Assembly (NCBI GenBank): GCA_012964965.1
Contig: DTTB01000027.1
Coordinates: 1-13,730, forward strand
Direction: 5' to 3'
DNA: 13,730 nucleotides
Source: Candidatus Nitrosopelagicus sp.
GTDB taxonomy: Archaea; Thermoproteota; Nitrososphaeria; Nitrososphaerales; Nitrosopumilaceae
Position numbers and translations under genes: made by a program. Under the pieces are notes generated by a model, which was given only the letters and a program-made list of their open reading frames with translations, had not been told where the DNA came from and searched no databases. Shown piece by piece: positions 6,789 through 12,997 of this stretch (within the stretch, counting starts at the first letter, position 1; the number at the start of each line of letters is the position of its first letter).

Positions 6789-6892
6789 CGGGAGTTTGTT
6801 AAGGAGATTTCACATTTTTGTGACTATGATTTATACTAATTAGGATTTAGATCACATTTGCTTTTTAAAGTATTTTATGGATCTAGATAACC

Positions 6893-6902
6893 AAATAAAA
6901 TA
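6893..6902 (+). promoter_or_regulatory. TATA box for the J-domain protein gene
   Basis: AAATAAAATA lies 24-33 nt upstream of ATG 6926. No ribosome-binding sequence is seen before the ATG, consistent with a leaderless transcript. Confidence 0.5.
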
Positions 6903-6925
6903 CAAGTGTCTATCACGAATATTAA

Positions 6926-7771
6926 ATGAATTACAAATATGGAGTTTTATGCGGCATATTATTTTTGTTGTTTTTACCGTTTAATGCTAATGCAGAGTCT
7001 GTGAGTATGTCAGTCGATCTTCCTATATACACAAAGTCTGATATTATTACAATTTATGGCTCTATTACTTCTGAAATAACATTACAAATTTCTATCATTG
7101 GACCGGATGGCGAGATCGTTGCGGACGAATCTGTTTTGATACCACCAAGTGATTTTTCACATAGTGTCATCTTAAGTGATTATGATCTAGAAAGAAGTGG
7201 AGTACATGTAATTTCTGTTATGTATGATGGCAACCAGCTTGAAAATGAATTTTTTTATGATTCTGGTTATAACGTAAACCCAATGGATGTGAGTAATGAA
7301 CACGATACCATTAGCGAGTCTGATCAGATATTCATATTTTCAATAAGCGGTATAGTAATTATTGGCACGGTTATTTTTCTTGCTCGCCATTCAATTATTA
7401 GAAAGAAAACTGAATACGATACTGGTGAATGGGATTCAAAAAAAAATCGTGATTATGAAAAATACCATTCTGATTGGATGAGTGACGAAGTTAATTTTGA
7501 GCGCGATGGAAAAAAGAAACTCACCGATGAGGAGTTTAGAAAATCACTATTAGCTAATAACCTTCCCAATTATTACGAAATTCTGCAAATTCAAAAAAAT
7601 ACAAGTCAGGCTGAGATAAAAAACCAATACAGGCATCTCGCAAAAAAATGGCATCCAGACAGGGAAAAAAGTCCTGGTGCTGAAAGGAAAATGATGCAAA
7701 TCAATATGGCGTATGAAGTTCTGTCAAATCCAAAACGAAGAAAAATGTATGACCAGCATTTTTCTGAATAA
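6926..7771 (+). CDS. Membrane-anchored J-domain (DnaJ-type) protein with extracytoplasmic domain
   Basis: 281 residues in clear order. A signal peptide (1-23) ends in NANA before ESVSMSVD. An extracytoplasmic beta-rich domain of about 100 residues (25-125) contains [29 protein letters not shown] strands, like Ig/CARDB-style sandwiches. One TM helix (about 134-153) is followed by basic RHSIIRKK, putting the C-terminus in the cytoplasm. A charged linker (160-212) then leads to a J domain at 215-277, with YYEILQI, the HPD motif at 243-245 and [20 protein letters not shown]. The HPD triad that stimulates Hsp70 ATPase is intact. The Gly/Phe and zinc regions of DnaJ are absent. It probably recruits cytoplasmic DnaK to the membrane in response to, or on behalf of, something outside the cell; that role is inference. 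Confidence 0.85.
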   Translation: MNYKYGVLCGILFLLFLPFNANAESVSMSVDLPIYTKSDIITIYGSITSEITLQISIIGPDGEIVADESVLIPPSDFSHSVILSDYDLERSGVHVISVMYDGNQLENEFFYDSGYNVNPMDVSNEHDTISESDQIFIFSISGIVIIGTVIFLARHSIIRKKTEYDTGEWDSKKNRDYEKYHSDWMSDEVNFERDGKKKLTDEEFRKSLLANNLPNYYEILQIQKNTSQAEIKNQYRHLAKKWHPDREKSPGAERKMMQINMAYEVLSNPKRRKMYDQHFSE

Positions 7772-7779
7772 GTATTTAG

Positions 7780-8187
7780 TTATTCTTGAGATATTTTGAT
7801 AATATTCATAGTTAATTCAGTCTTGGATTGTTTTTGAATGCTACTAACTAAATTAACTATTATTGAAACTGAACTCCATTTCCCAACTCCATCATCTACA
7901 CTAATCTTAAGATCATCAAATTCAAAATTTGGGCCGAGCATAAAATTAGATAATGAATTTGCTAAACTAGAATCAAAAATAATAGCTTTGATTTGATAAA
8001 CAAATTTATCGGAAATATACACACCACCTCTCAACGCTCTTTTCGTAAGCGGGGTGCTTTTTTCTAAGATTTTGATATTTTTTAGTTGGTATCTATTTCC
8101 TTTGGCAAATAACGAAAAACTTAGAGGTTCTGAATTTTGAATCTCAATTAGTTCAGCAAGTAAATTTGTCTCTTTCATATTATACAC
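7780..8187 (-). CDS. Hypothetical protein, 135 aa
   Basis: I do not recognise a family. There is no signal peptide, membrane helix or cysteine. The sequence alternates beta-type stretches (EPLSFSLFAKGNRYQLKNIKIL, GVYISDKFVYQIKAIIFD, SVSIIVNLVSS, ELTMNIIKI) with short loops, suggesting a small beta-rich domain. It starts at GTG 8187 or ATG 8178. A TAAATTTT box at 8220-8213 is 26-33 nt upstream of the GTG, which favours 8187. It converges with the J-domain gene, only 8 bp separating the stops, and is divergent from the small Cys/His gene at 8291. Confidence 0.6.
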   Translation of the reverse strand: MYNMKETNLLAELIEIQNSEPLSFSLFAKGNRYQLKNIKILEKSTPLTKRALRGGVYISDKFVYQIKAIIFDSSLANSLSNFMLGPNFEFDDLKISVDDGVGKWSSVSIIVNLVSSIQKQSKTELTMNIIKISQE

Positions 8188-8263
8188 ACCAATTTTTTGA
8201 TAGAGCTCAGTAAAAATTTAGTGAAATATGGTTAGTTAAACCTTGATATTCTTAATAAAATTT

Positions 8264-8272
8264 AAGTATATT
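8264..8272 (+). promoter_or_regulatory. AT box for the 8291 small Cys/His gene
   Basis: AAGTATATT lies 19-27 nt upstream of TTG 8291. No in-frame ATG exists for that gene: the nearby ATG at 8284 is out of frame and soon stops. The box supports the TTG start. Confidence 0.4.
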
Positions 8273-8290
8273 TTTCACTTAGTATGATAA

Positions 8291-8530
8291 TTGAAACTAG
8301 AAAAACCATTTAATCCAGATCTTCTCTATAATCATATAGTTCATTATTATATTGATAAAAAAGGCTACGACAAGGAAACAGCTAATGAAATCGCACAAAA
8401 AATAATAACAAAAGAAAGCCAGCGGCGTATTTGTAAAGACAAGAGATGTCGCCATATGTCACATGAACATGTTAAAAATCAAGGGACATGTTTTGTGCTT
8501 CATTGTCCATGTACAAAATTTGTCATCTAG
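8291..8530 (+). CDS. Small protein with C-terminal Cys/His cluster, 79 aa
   Basis: The N-terminal half (to about 45) is helical and charged, with no cysteines. The C-terminal part is a dense metal-ligand cluster: C48, C53, H55, H58, H60, C67, H71, C72, C74, reading CRHMSHEH and later HCPC. This suggests a small metal-binding domain, perhaps two sites. The last part recalls the CDCDCH tail of the 39-aa protein at 4619. I know no named family. It starts at TTG 8291 and ends in TAG; the next gene (TPR) begins 32 nt later on the same strand, suggesting co-transcription. Confidence 0.65.
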   Translation: MKLEKPFNPDLLYNHIVHYYIDKKGYDKETANEIAQKIITKESQRRICKDKRCRHMSHEHVKNQGTCFVLHCPCTKFVI

Positions 8531-8562
8531 TTAAACCATGTAAATTATTTGGGATATTTAAT

Positions 8563-8790
8563 TTGGAATCAACTAACACATTAATTGCTTTGGGAAAATC
8601 TCAACTTGAAACGGGAAATTTTAATGATGCGTTGAGTTCCTTTGAACAAGCTATACTTCTTGATCAAAACAATCCTGACTTATGGAACTTGAAGGGTATT
8701 GCATTAAGAAGCCTTGGGCGTTATGACGAAGCTATAGATTGTTTTAACAAATCACTCGAGATTGATCCCCGTGATAAAAATTCTTCATAA
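8563..8790 (+). CDS. Two-repeat TPR protein, 75 aa
   Basis: From TTG 8563 the product is 75 residues containing two tetratricopeptide repeats: TLIALGKSQLETGNFNDALSSFEQ... (about 6-39) and DLWNLKGIALRSLGRYDEAI... (about 40-73), each ending in the usual L/I-D-x-N/R-x sequence. TPRs bind partner proteins; the partner is unknown. The frame stays open upstream to ATG 8488, but that would place 40 nt inside the preceding gene and add a Cys-rich tail lacking TPR character. TTG 8563 also gives an N-terminus like that of the TPR gene at 9429. It stops 4 bp before the stop of the convergent DedA gene. Confidence 0.7.
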   Translation: MESTNTLIALGKSQLETGNFNDALSSFEQAILLDQNNPDLWNLKGIALRSLGRYDEAIDCFNKSLEIDPRDKNSS

Positions 8791-8794
8791 TAAA

Positions 8795-9319
8795 TTACCA
8801 AAACTCAAAAGCCGCAATTCCAAAATAATATCCACTAAAAATTAAGGCAAGGCTCCATCCACACGAACCAAGAAGTGTATATGCAAAAAATTTTGCAAAT
8901 TTCATTTTAAGTAATCCTGCAGGAATGGAAATCATTTCTCTAAAAACAGGTACCATTCTTCCAAATAACACAGCTTTATCACCATATTTTTGAAACCAGT
9001 TTTCTACTCTGGTTAGTTTTTTTTCAGAGACTCTGACATATTTTAGATATTTCAATAATGCGGTCCTACCTAATTTTAAAGCAATTAAATAAATCACCGT
9101 AGAGCCAATCGATGCACCAATCCCTCCAATAATTCCTAATAAGATTAATTCAGGTAATTCAAGACCGTTTTGTGAAGCAATAAATCCTGCAGTAGGAAAC
9201 ACTACCATTGTTGGTATTGGAGGAATGACTGTCTCAATTAATGCAGCTAGAAATATTCCTGCATAAAGATAGTCTGTCATTAATGTGGTTATCCATTCAA
9301 TCAAAGATTCAAGGACCAT
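8795..9319 (-). CDS. DedA-family membrane protein
   Basis: 174 residues. Features of the DedA/SNARE-associated family are present: an N-terminal re-entrant region ALIETVIPPIPTMVVFPTAGFIA (26-48), GIIGGIGASIGSTVIYLIALKLGR (62-85), WFQKYGDKAVLFGRMVPVFREMISIPAGLLKM (108-139), then FFAYTLLGSCGWSLALIFSGYYFG (144-167). The FxRxxPxxR and PAG motifs are those thought important for transport of polyprenyl-phosphate or phospholipids across the membrane in bacterial members. The archaeal substrate is unknown; lipid carrier flipping is inferred. Length is at the shorter end of the family. It starts at ATG 9319, with AT-rich sequence 15-30 nt upstream, and is flanked by two TPR genes on the opposite strand. 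Confidence 0.85.
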   Translation of the reverse strand: MVLESLIEWITTLMTDYLYAGIFLAALIETVIPPIPTMVVFPTAGFIASQNGLELPELILLGIIGGIGASIGSTVIYLIALKLGRTALLKYLKYVRVSEKKLTRVENWFQKYGDKAVLFGRMVPVFREMISIPAGLLKMKFAKFFAYTLLGSCGWSLALIFSGYYFGIAAFEFW

Positions 9320-9428
9320 AAAATGCTACCATATTATTCAAATTTTGGTTTGGTTTATACCTTCTGAAGCTTTTGTCAGCTATGAGCATAACTTAAAACA
9401 TATTATTTCCAGATAATATGAAGCATTA

Positions 9429-9902
9429 ATGCAAAGCAAAACTAACAGTCTGTTAAATACTGCATCTGAATTATGTGAAGATGGAAAATTTATAGAGGCA
9501 TTGAAATGTTATGATAAAGTTTTGCATATTGAACCCAATAATACTAAGGCTAATATCGATAAGGGTGTCACACTGCAAAATTTAGAACGCCTTAGCCAGG
9601 CAATACAAATGTATGAAAAGGTATTAAATTCAGAGCCAGAAAACATAGACGCTCTCATAAACATGGGCTCTGCTTTACATACTTTGGGAAAATATACGGA
9701 TGCTATTTCTTATTATAATACTGTACTAAGGTTGGATGAAAAAAATACCTTGGCTCTTGCATACAAGGGTCTTTCTCTTGGAGAGTTGGGTAACATTTCA
9801 ATTGCTATAAAATATTTCACAAAGGCACTGTCAATCGATTGTGATTATGATCTGGCACAAAGTAGCCTTGATACTGCAAAAAAATTAATGCATTCAAACT
9901 AA
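9429..9902 (+). CDS. Four-repeat TPR protein, 157 aa
   Basis: About four tetratricopeptide repeats fill the protein: 5-38 (LCEDGKFIEALKCYDKVL), 39-72 (AIQMYEKVLNSEPEN), 73-106 (LHTLGKYTDAISYYNTVL) and 107-140 (LGELGNISIAIKYFTKAL). There is no signal peptide or TM segment, so it is a cytoplasmic scaffold or adaptor; the partner is unknown. It resembles the 75-aa TPR protein at 8563, both beginning near S/T-N-T/S-L and both near the DedA gene, so the two may come from one ancestral gene. It starts at ATG 9429, with CTTAAAACATATT about 25-38 nt upstream. It converges with the C2H2 gene at 9919, 16 bp apart. Confidence 0.82.
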   Translation: MQSKTNSLLNTASELCEDGKFIEALKCYDKVLHIEPNNTKANIDKGVTLQNLERLSQAIQMYEKVLNSEPENIDALINMGSALHTLGKYTDAISYYNTVLRLDEKNTLALAYKGLSLGELGNISIAIKYFTKALSIDCDYDLAQSSLDTAKKLMHSN

Positions 9903-9918
9903 TCATACGAAAGCACAA

Positions 9919-10080
9919 TTAATTTTCAACATCATTCTTTTCATATTTTTCAAAAAATTCTTTATGAGTTGATTTTTGGTGCATCTTTAATTCTTCCATG
10001 CTCTCAAACAGCTTGTGACATATGAAACACTTTGGTTTATCCTCGTCAATTAATGGAAGTACCAAATGGTATATTTTCAT
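9919..10080 (-). CDS. Small C2H2 zinc-finger protein, 53 aa
   Basis: ATG 10080 to TAA 9919 encodes 53 residues. Residues 17-39 are a classical C2H2 finger: C18-x2-C21-x12-H34-x4-H39, with the hydrophobic core Phe (F25) and Leu (L31) at the usual spacing. The finger is followed by a charged helix (EFFEKYEKND). The N-terminus (IYHLVLPLIDEDKP) could add a beta strand. Single-finger archaeal proteins of this size may bind DNA or RNA or mediate protein contacts; the target is unknown. It is divergent from mqnE with only 45 bp between the start codons and one AT box in the middle, so the two genes likely share promoter DNA. Confidence 0.75.
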   Translation of the reverse strand: MKIYHLVLPLIDEDKPKCFICHKLFESMEELKMHQKSTHKEFFEKYEKNDVEN

Positions 10081-10096
10081 ACTTGATCTACTTATC

Positions 10097-10107
10097 TATT
10101 TATTAAC
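10097..10107. promoter_or_regulatory. Shared AT box between mqnE and the C2H2 zinc-finger gene
   Basis: TATTTATTAAC is the only strong AT box in the 45 bp between ATG 10080 (minus) and ATG 10126 (plus). It lies 20-29 nt upstream of mqnE and 18-27 nt upstream of the zinc-finger gene. It may serve both directions, or two boxes overlap. Both mRNAs would be leaderless. Confidence 0.45.
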
Positions 10108-10125
10108 AGATGGTTTACGTGATAT

Positions 10126-11223
10126 ATGCTGGAAACACTAATCGGTGAATCAAAGGCATTAGAGCGTGCAGTAGCTGGAGAAGAATTATCTTTTCAGGAT
10201 GGCATGGAACTAATGGATTATGATAACCTCCACTTGTTAGGTGCAGCTGCTGATATTTCGCGGCAAAAACTCGTTGGAGACAACGTTACGTTCACTGCAT
10301 CCTCATATCTGAACTATACTAATGTCTGTGCTGCAAGCTGTCAAATATGTGCATTTTATAGAAAAGAAAGTGATGAAGATTCTTATACATTAACTCCGGA
10401 ACAAATTGAAAAAAGAGTATCAGCGGCAAAAAGTATGGGAGCAACAGAAATACATATTGTTGGTGGTTTTCATCCAAAACTGTCACTTGATTATTATGAA
10501 TCAATGATGAAAATTATCAAAAATAGTCACTCTGAATTAAAAATCAAAGCTTTTACCGCTGCAGAAATTTTCTTCTTCGCTAAGCTGACAAAAAATTCCG
10601 TGAAAGAAGTATTGTCTAGATTAAAAGATGCTGGGCTTGATTCATTACCTGGTGGAGGGGCTGAACTATTTCATCCAGAAATTCGTCCTGAAATTGCTCG
10701 TGGAAAATGTTCTGGCCAGGAATGGTTGGATACAATGGAGCAGGCTCATAATCTCAACATTATGAGTAACGCAACAATGTTGTATGGGCATATTGAAAAG
10801 CCAAAACACGTTATTGATCATTTGATAAAAATTAGAGAATTACAGAAAAAAACTAATGGATTTATAACATTTATTCCACTTAAATTTAGTTTAGAAAATA
10901 CTGAACTTGAACAAAAGAATAAGATGACGCAGGAATGCTCATCAATTTATGATTTGAAAGTGGTCGCACTTTCACGTCTGATGTTGGCAGGTGCATTAAA
11001 CAATATCTCAGTCTATTGGGTCGCAGATGGAAAAAAGCTTGCACAAGTTGCATTAGCCCATGGTGGGAATGATCTTGTTGGCACGGCATTTTCTGAGGAA
11101 GTGTATCGTGCTGCAGGAAAATCAACCAGTTCATCACTTGGGGAGCTTGTAAATTTAGTCAAAGAAATAAAGAGAAAGCCAGTGCAGCGTGATACATTTT
11201 TCAACATTCTTAAAACATACTGA
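10126..11223 (+). CDS. mqnE: Radical SAM aminofutalosine synthase MqnE
   Basis: 365 residues, normal for the family. The radical SAM cluster motif is C68-x3-C72-x2-C75 in NYTNVCAASCQICAFYR. VGGFHP (112-117), LDSLPGGGAEL (171-181) and SNATMLYGHIE (214-224) follow, then FITFIPLKF and DLVGT (316-320). PGGGAE marks the Mqn group rather than the related F420 enzyme CofH (PGTAAE), and SNATMLYGHIE fits MqnE better than MqnC (typically TATMMFG). MqnE joins 3-[(1-carboxyvinyl)oxy]benzoate to SAM, giving aminodeoxyfutalosine, an early step of menaquinone synthesis. It starts at ATG 10126 with an AT box 20-29 nt upstream. It is divergent from a C2H2 finger gene, and mqnD lies 0.8 kb downstream on the other strand. 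Confidence 0.87.
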   Translation: MLETLIGESKALERAVAGEELSFQDGMELMDYDNLHLLGAAADISRQKLVGDNVTFTASSYLNYTNVCAASCQICAFYRKESDEDSYTLTPEQIEKRVSAAKSMGATEIHIVGGFHPKLSLDYYESMMKIIKNSHSELKIKAFTAAEIFFFAKLTKNSVKEVLSRLKDAGLDSLPGGGAELFHPEIRPEIARGKCSGQEWLDTMEQAHNLNIMSNATMLYGHIEKPKHVIDHLIKIRELQKKTNGFITFIPLKFSLENTELEQKNKMTQECSSIYDLKVVALSRLMLAGALNNISVYWVADGKKLAQVALAHGGNDLVGTAFSEEVYRAAGKSTSSSLGELVNLVKEIKRKPVQRDTFFNILKTY

Positions 11224-11225
11224 TT

Positions 11226-11504
11226 TTATGTTGTAGGTTTTTTTTCCGTTTTCTTTGCACCAGTTCCTCTTTTCCTTCTCGCACCAAAACTAATCAACAG
11301 CAACAAAAATCCTATTCCAACTAGTATTCCTGATAGTATCTTATAGTCTGCATTTTCTCGTTCTGCCATAATAAAATCTAGTTTTTCGTCTGGAGTCATA
11401 CCTGCTTCGCCTGCAGGTGTCGCCCCTTCAAGATATGATGTGATTATAATACCAACAGTAATCATCAAAATACCAGATGCCATTATTTTTTTATCAATAA
11501 GCAA
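11226..11504 (-). CDS. Small two-TM membrane protein, 92 aa
   Basis: Unknown family. There are two hydrophobic segments, about 8-24 (MASGILMITVGIIITSY) and 56-73 (ILSGILVGIGFLLLLISF). A 30-residue acidic loop (EGATPAGEAGMTPDEKLDFIMAERENADYK) lies between them and a strongly basic tail (RRKRGTGAKKTEKK) follows. The positive-inside rule puts both ends in the cytoplasm and the loop outside. It starts at TTG 11504 or ATG 11483; an AT box at 11509-11519 fits the ATG, while one near 11525-11535 fits the TTG. Its stop is 2 bp from the mqnE stop (convergent). Confidence 0.65.
   Translation of the reverse strand: MLIDKKIMASGILMITVGIIITSYLEGATPAGEAGMTPDEKLDFIMAERENADYKILSGILVGIGFLLLLISFGARRKRGTGAKKTEKKPTT
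11238..11245 (+). terminator. Oligo-T terminator for mqnE
   Basis: Eight T begin 15 nt after the mqnE stop. They lie inside the 3' end of the convergent small membrane protein gene, where they encode part of its Lys-rich tail. Confidence 0.45.
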
Positions 11505-11571
11505 GTATGTATTTTATGCATAATTACCTATAATTATTAATTTGTAATCCAATAATGAAAAAATATAGAAG

Positions 11572-11790
11572 TTATTTATACAAATCAAATTCAGGCTTTC
11601 TTTGCTGAATTTTGACCTCTTTGATTATTGCCTGTATCACTTCCGGGTGGTTGTATGTTAAATGCCGCATAAATTTAACAGACAAATCATTTCTTATGAT
11701 ATCATCCACAACTAAAGACTCTTCAGTTGTAAGATCGGCTATGAACGAATTACATTCGTTACAAAGATCAAAGTCAAGAAATAATTTCAT
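11572..11790 (-). CDS. Hypothetical protein with N-terminal CxxC, 72 aa
   Basis: A 72-residue acidic N-terminal half, with C10-x2-C13 in DLCNECNSF, is followed by a helical half (SVKFMRHLTYNHPEVIQAIIKEVKIQQ). A third and fourth metal ligand are not obvious, though H43 and H48 could contribute, so zinc binding is only possible. There is no membrane segment. It starts at ATG 11790; AT-rich TTTATTAATAATTTTAAG at 11819-11802 contains a box about 25 nt upstream. A reading frame on the opposite strand over the same bases looks unlike a protein. Family unknown. Confidence 0.6.
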   Translation of the reverse strand: MKLFLDFDLCNECNSFIADLTTEESLVVDDIIRNDLSVKFMRHLTYNHPEVIQAIIKEVKIQQRKPEFDLYK

Positions 11791-11830
11791 GTAATTTCAA
11801 ACTTAAAATTATTAATAAATATCTCTATTG

Positions 11831-11850
11831 AAAAGATCTTGCTAAAGATC
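11831..11850 (-). terminator. Hairpin plus T-run downstream of mqnD and its small partner
   Basis: On the minus strand GATCTT and AAGATC form a perfect 6-bp stem with a 4-nt loop (11850-11835), followed directly by TTTT (11834-11831). It begins 12 nt past the stop of the 43-aa gene. It looks like an intrinsic-type terminator for the mqnD transcript. Confidence 0.5.
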
Positions 11851-11862
11851 ACACACTAGCCA

Positions 11863-11994
11863 TTAAAAACCTTCATCAACTATTGACAGCAGCCCAGAAA
11901 AGTCATAGGTTGGGTCATTTCTATTTTTAAATTTTGATTTCACTGTTTTATAAAGAGGGATTTTGAATATAAGCTCCGCGAACAAATCGTCCAT
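11863..11994 (-). CDS. 43-aa protein encoded directly after mqnD
   Basis: ATG 11994 to TAA 11863 encodes 43 residues beginning MDDLFAELIFKIPLYKTVK and ending GLLSIVDEGF. The front half is an amphipathic helix, the middle is basic (KSKFKNRNDP), and the end is hydrophobic. It starts 11 nt after the mqnD stop on the same strand and ends before a terminator-like hairpin, so it looks like the second gene of an mqnD operon. I know no family. Evidence is position and amino-acid composition only; it could be a chance reading frame. Confidence 0.5.
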   Translation of the reverse strand: MDDLFAELIFKIPLYKTVKSKFKNRNDPTYDFSGLLSIVDEGF

Positions 11995-12005
11995 TTTTAT
12001 ATTAT

Positions 12006-12827
12006 TTACGCTATTTTTAGTTCAAACTCTGGGACCAAGTTTTTCTCTCTTGCCATATCAAAAATTTTTCTGATTGATTCTTCACCATCCATACCCATGT
12101 TAACGGTAACATCATTTACGTACATTTTTACAAACTTTTCTATCAAATCACGTGGTTTCCCTCTTCCATATTCCATCGCATAATCAATTGCATCGTTTGT
12201 GTGTTCAAGACCAAATTGAATTGATTTTTGCAAGAATTTATCAAATTTTCTTATGGTTTCGATACCAAAATCATCTTTCATAACATTAATTCCCAATGGA
12301 ACCGGCAATCCATTAGTAGTTTTATTCCACCATTCACCCAAATCAAGAACTTTAATGATGCCTTCTTGAGAATACGATAGCTGAGTTTCATGTATGACTA
12401 ACCCAGCATCAACATCTCCATTTTTTACTGCATTTGGTATATCACTGAAATTCATTTCTACGTAATCAAATTTTCCAATCATCAGTTGCAAAAGTAAAAA
12501 TGCTGATGTCATCTTTCCCGGAATGGCAATTTTTGCTTTCTGTAATTCCTGAACAGTCATTTTTTTTGTTGCAGTTACAATAGGTCCATAGCCAATTCCA
12601 AAACTACCACCACTTCGTAAAATTGTATAACCAGGAATATATGCACATGCATGAACTGAAACAGCAGTGACATCAAGTTCAGGATTTATCGCCTTTTTGT
12701 TTAGATTTTCAATATCCTCAATTACATGTGTAACTGTAAAATCAGAAGAAGTAATTTTTCCGGAAAACATACCATAAAACATGAATGCATCATCGGCATC
12801 TGGGGTATGACCAACGGAGATTTCCAT
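12006..12827 (-). CDS. mqnD: 1,4-dihydroxy-6-naphthoate synthase MqnD
   Basis: 273 residues with the fold of a periplasmic-binding-protein-like enzyme. GHTPDADDAFMFYGMFSGKI (6-24) is the N-terminal family signature. PGKMTSAFLLLQL (103-115) and AGLVIHETQLSY (141-152) match substrate-binding and catalytic regions; H146 corresponds to the catalytic His in the IHE motif. MqnD turns cyclic dehypoxanthinyl futalosine into 1,4-dihydroxy-6-naphthoate, the last step of the cytoplasmic branch known for menaquinone before prenylation. MqnA shares the superfamily, but the DDAFMFY signature favours MqnD. It starts at ATG 12827, with ATTATTTATATC 20-31 nt upstream, so the mRNA is probably leaderless. A 43-aa gene follows 11 nt after the stop, and a tiny zinc protein gene is divergent from it. 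Confidence 0.88.
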   Translation of the reverse strand: MEISVGHTPDADDAFMFYGMFSGKITSSDFTVTHVIEDIENLNKKAINPELDVTAVSVHACAYIPGYTILRSGGSFGIGYGPIVTATKKMTVQELQKAKIAIPGKMTSAFLLLQLMIGKFDYVEMNFSDIPNAVKNGDVDAGLVIHETQLSYSQEGIIKVLDLGEWWNKTTNGLPVPLGINVMKDDFGIETIRKFDKFLQKSIQFGLEHTNDAIDYAMEYGRGKPRDLIEKFVKMYVNDVTVNMGMDGEESIRKIFDMAREKNLVPEFELKIA

Positions 12828-12846
12828 ATTAAATCTCTAAAAATTG

Positions 12847-12858
12847 GATATAAATAAT
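12847..12858. promoter_or_regulatory. Shared AT box between mqnD and a tiny zinc-finger gene
   Basis: GATATAAATAAT sits in the middle of the 51 bp between ATG 12827 (minus) and ATG 12879 (plus). ATATAAAT is 24-31 nt upstream of the plus-strand gene, and the minus-strand reading TTTATATC is 20-27 nt upstream of mqnD. It is likely used in both directions and has the same layout as the mqnE promoter. Confidence 0.5.
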
Positions 12859-12878
12859 ATTCAGATACTTCCCAAAAT

Positions 12879-12986
12879 ATGAGTAAATGGTACACTTGTG
12901 AAAAATGTGGCGAAGTTATAGAGATGGATAAAGAAAAAGTGCACAAGATTTTTTGTTATGCATGGGTTGCCGAAGGTGATAAATAA
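12879..12986 (+). CDS. 35-aa C2HC zinc-finger microprotein
   Basis: ATG 12879 to TAA 12986 encodes 35 residues: MSKWYTCEKCGEV near the start and VHKIFCYAWVAEGDK at the end. C7-x2-C10-x11-H22-x3-C26 is a compact C2HC zinc site, and the CEKCGE knuckle is typical. The gene is divergent from mqnD across one shared AT box, and the dehydrogenase-like gene begins 11 nt after its stop, so it may lead a two-gene transcript. I do not recognise a family; a role in RNA, DNA or protein binding is possible. Confidence 0.65.
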   Translation: MSKWYTCEKCGEVIEMDKEKVHKIFCYAWVAEGDK

Positions 12987-12997
12987 AATTGAACATC

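Noticed and set aside
6611..6802. Plus-strand frame of 63 residues rich in Cys
   Set aside because: Antisense to the DUF5679 zinc-ribbon gene at 6617-6760, which has an obvious family signature; the Cys and Ser come from the opposite strand.
6810..6823. Short hairpin TCACA-TTTT-TGTGA
   Set aside because: Only 5 bp, with no link to a gene end or start; probably chance in AT-rich sequence.
8488..8562. Extended start at ATG 8488 for the 75-aa TPR gene
   Set aside because: It would overlap the preceding gene by 43 nt and add a Cys-rich non-TPR tail; TTG 8563 gives a TPR start like the neighbour at 9429.
10886..11207. Minus-strand frames opposite mqnE (10886-11137 and 11013-11207)
   Set aside because: Antisense shadows of the MqnE C-terminus.
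10126..11223. CofH (F420 synthesis) or MqnC identity for the radical SAM protein
   Set aside because: PGGGAEL is not the PGTAAE of CofH, and SNATMLYGHIE fits MqnE better than the TATMMFG of MqnC. A profile search would settle it.
11612..11794. Plus-strand frame of 60 residues opposite the 72-aa CxxC gene
   Set aside because: The minus-strand frame has an upstream AT box, an ATG and a CxxC motif; the plus-strand frame has neither recognisable motif nor promoter spacing.
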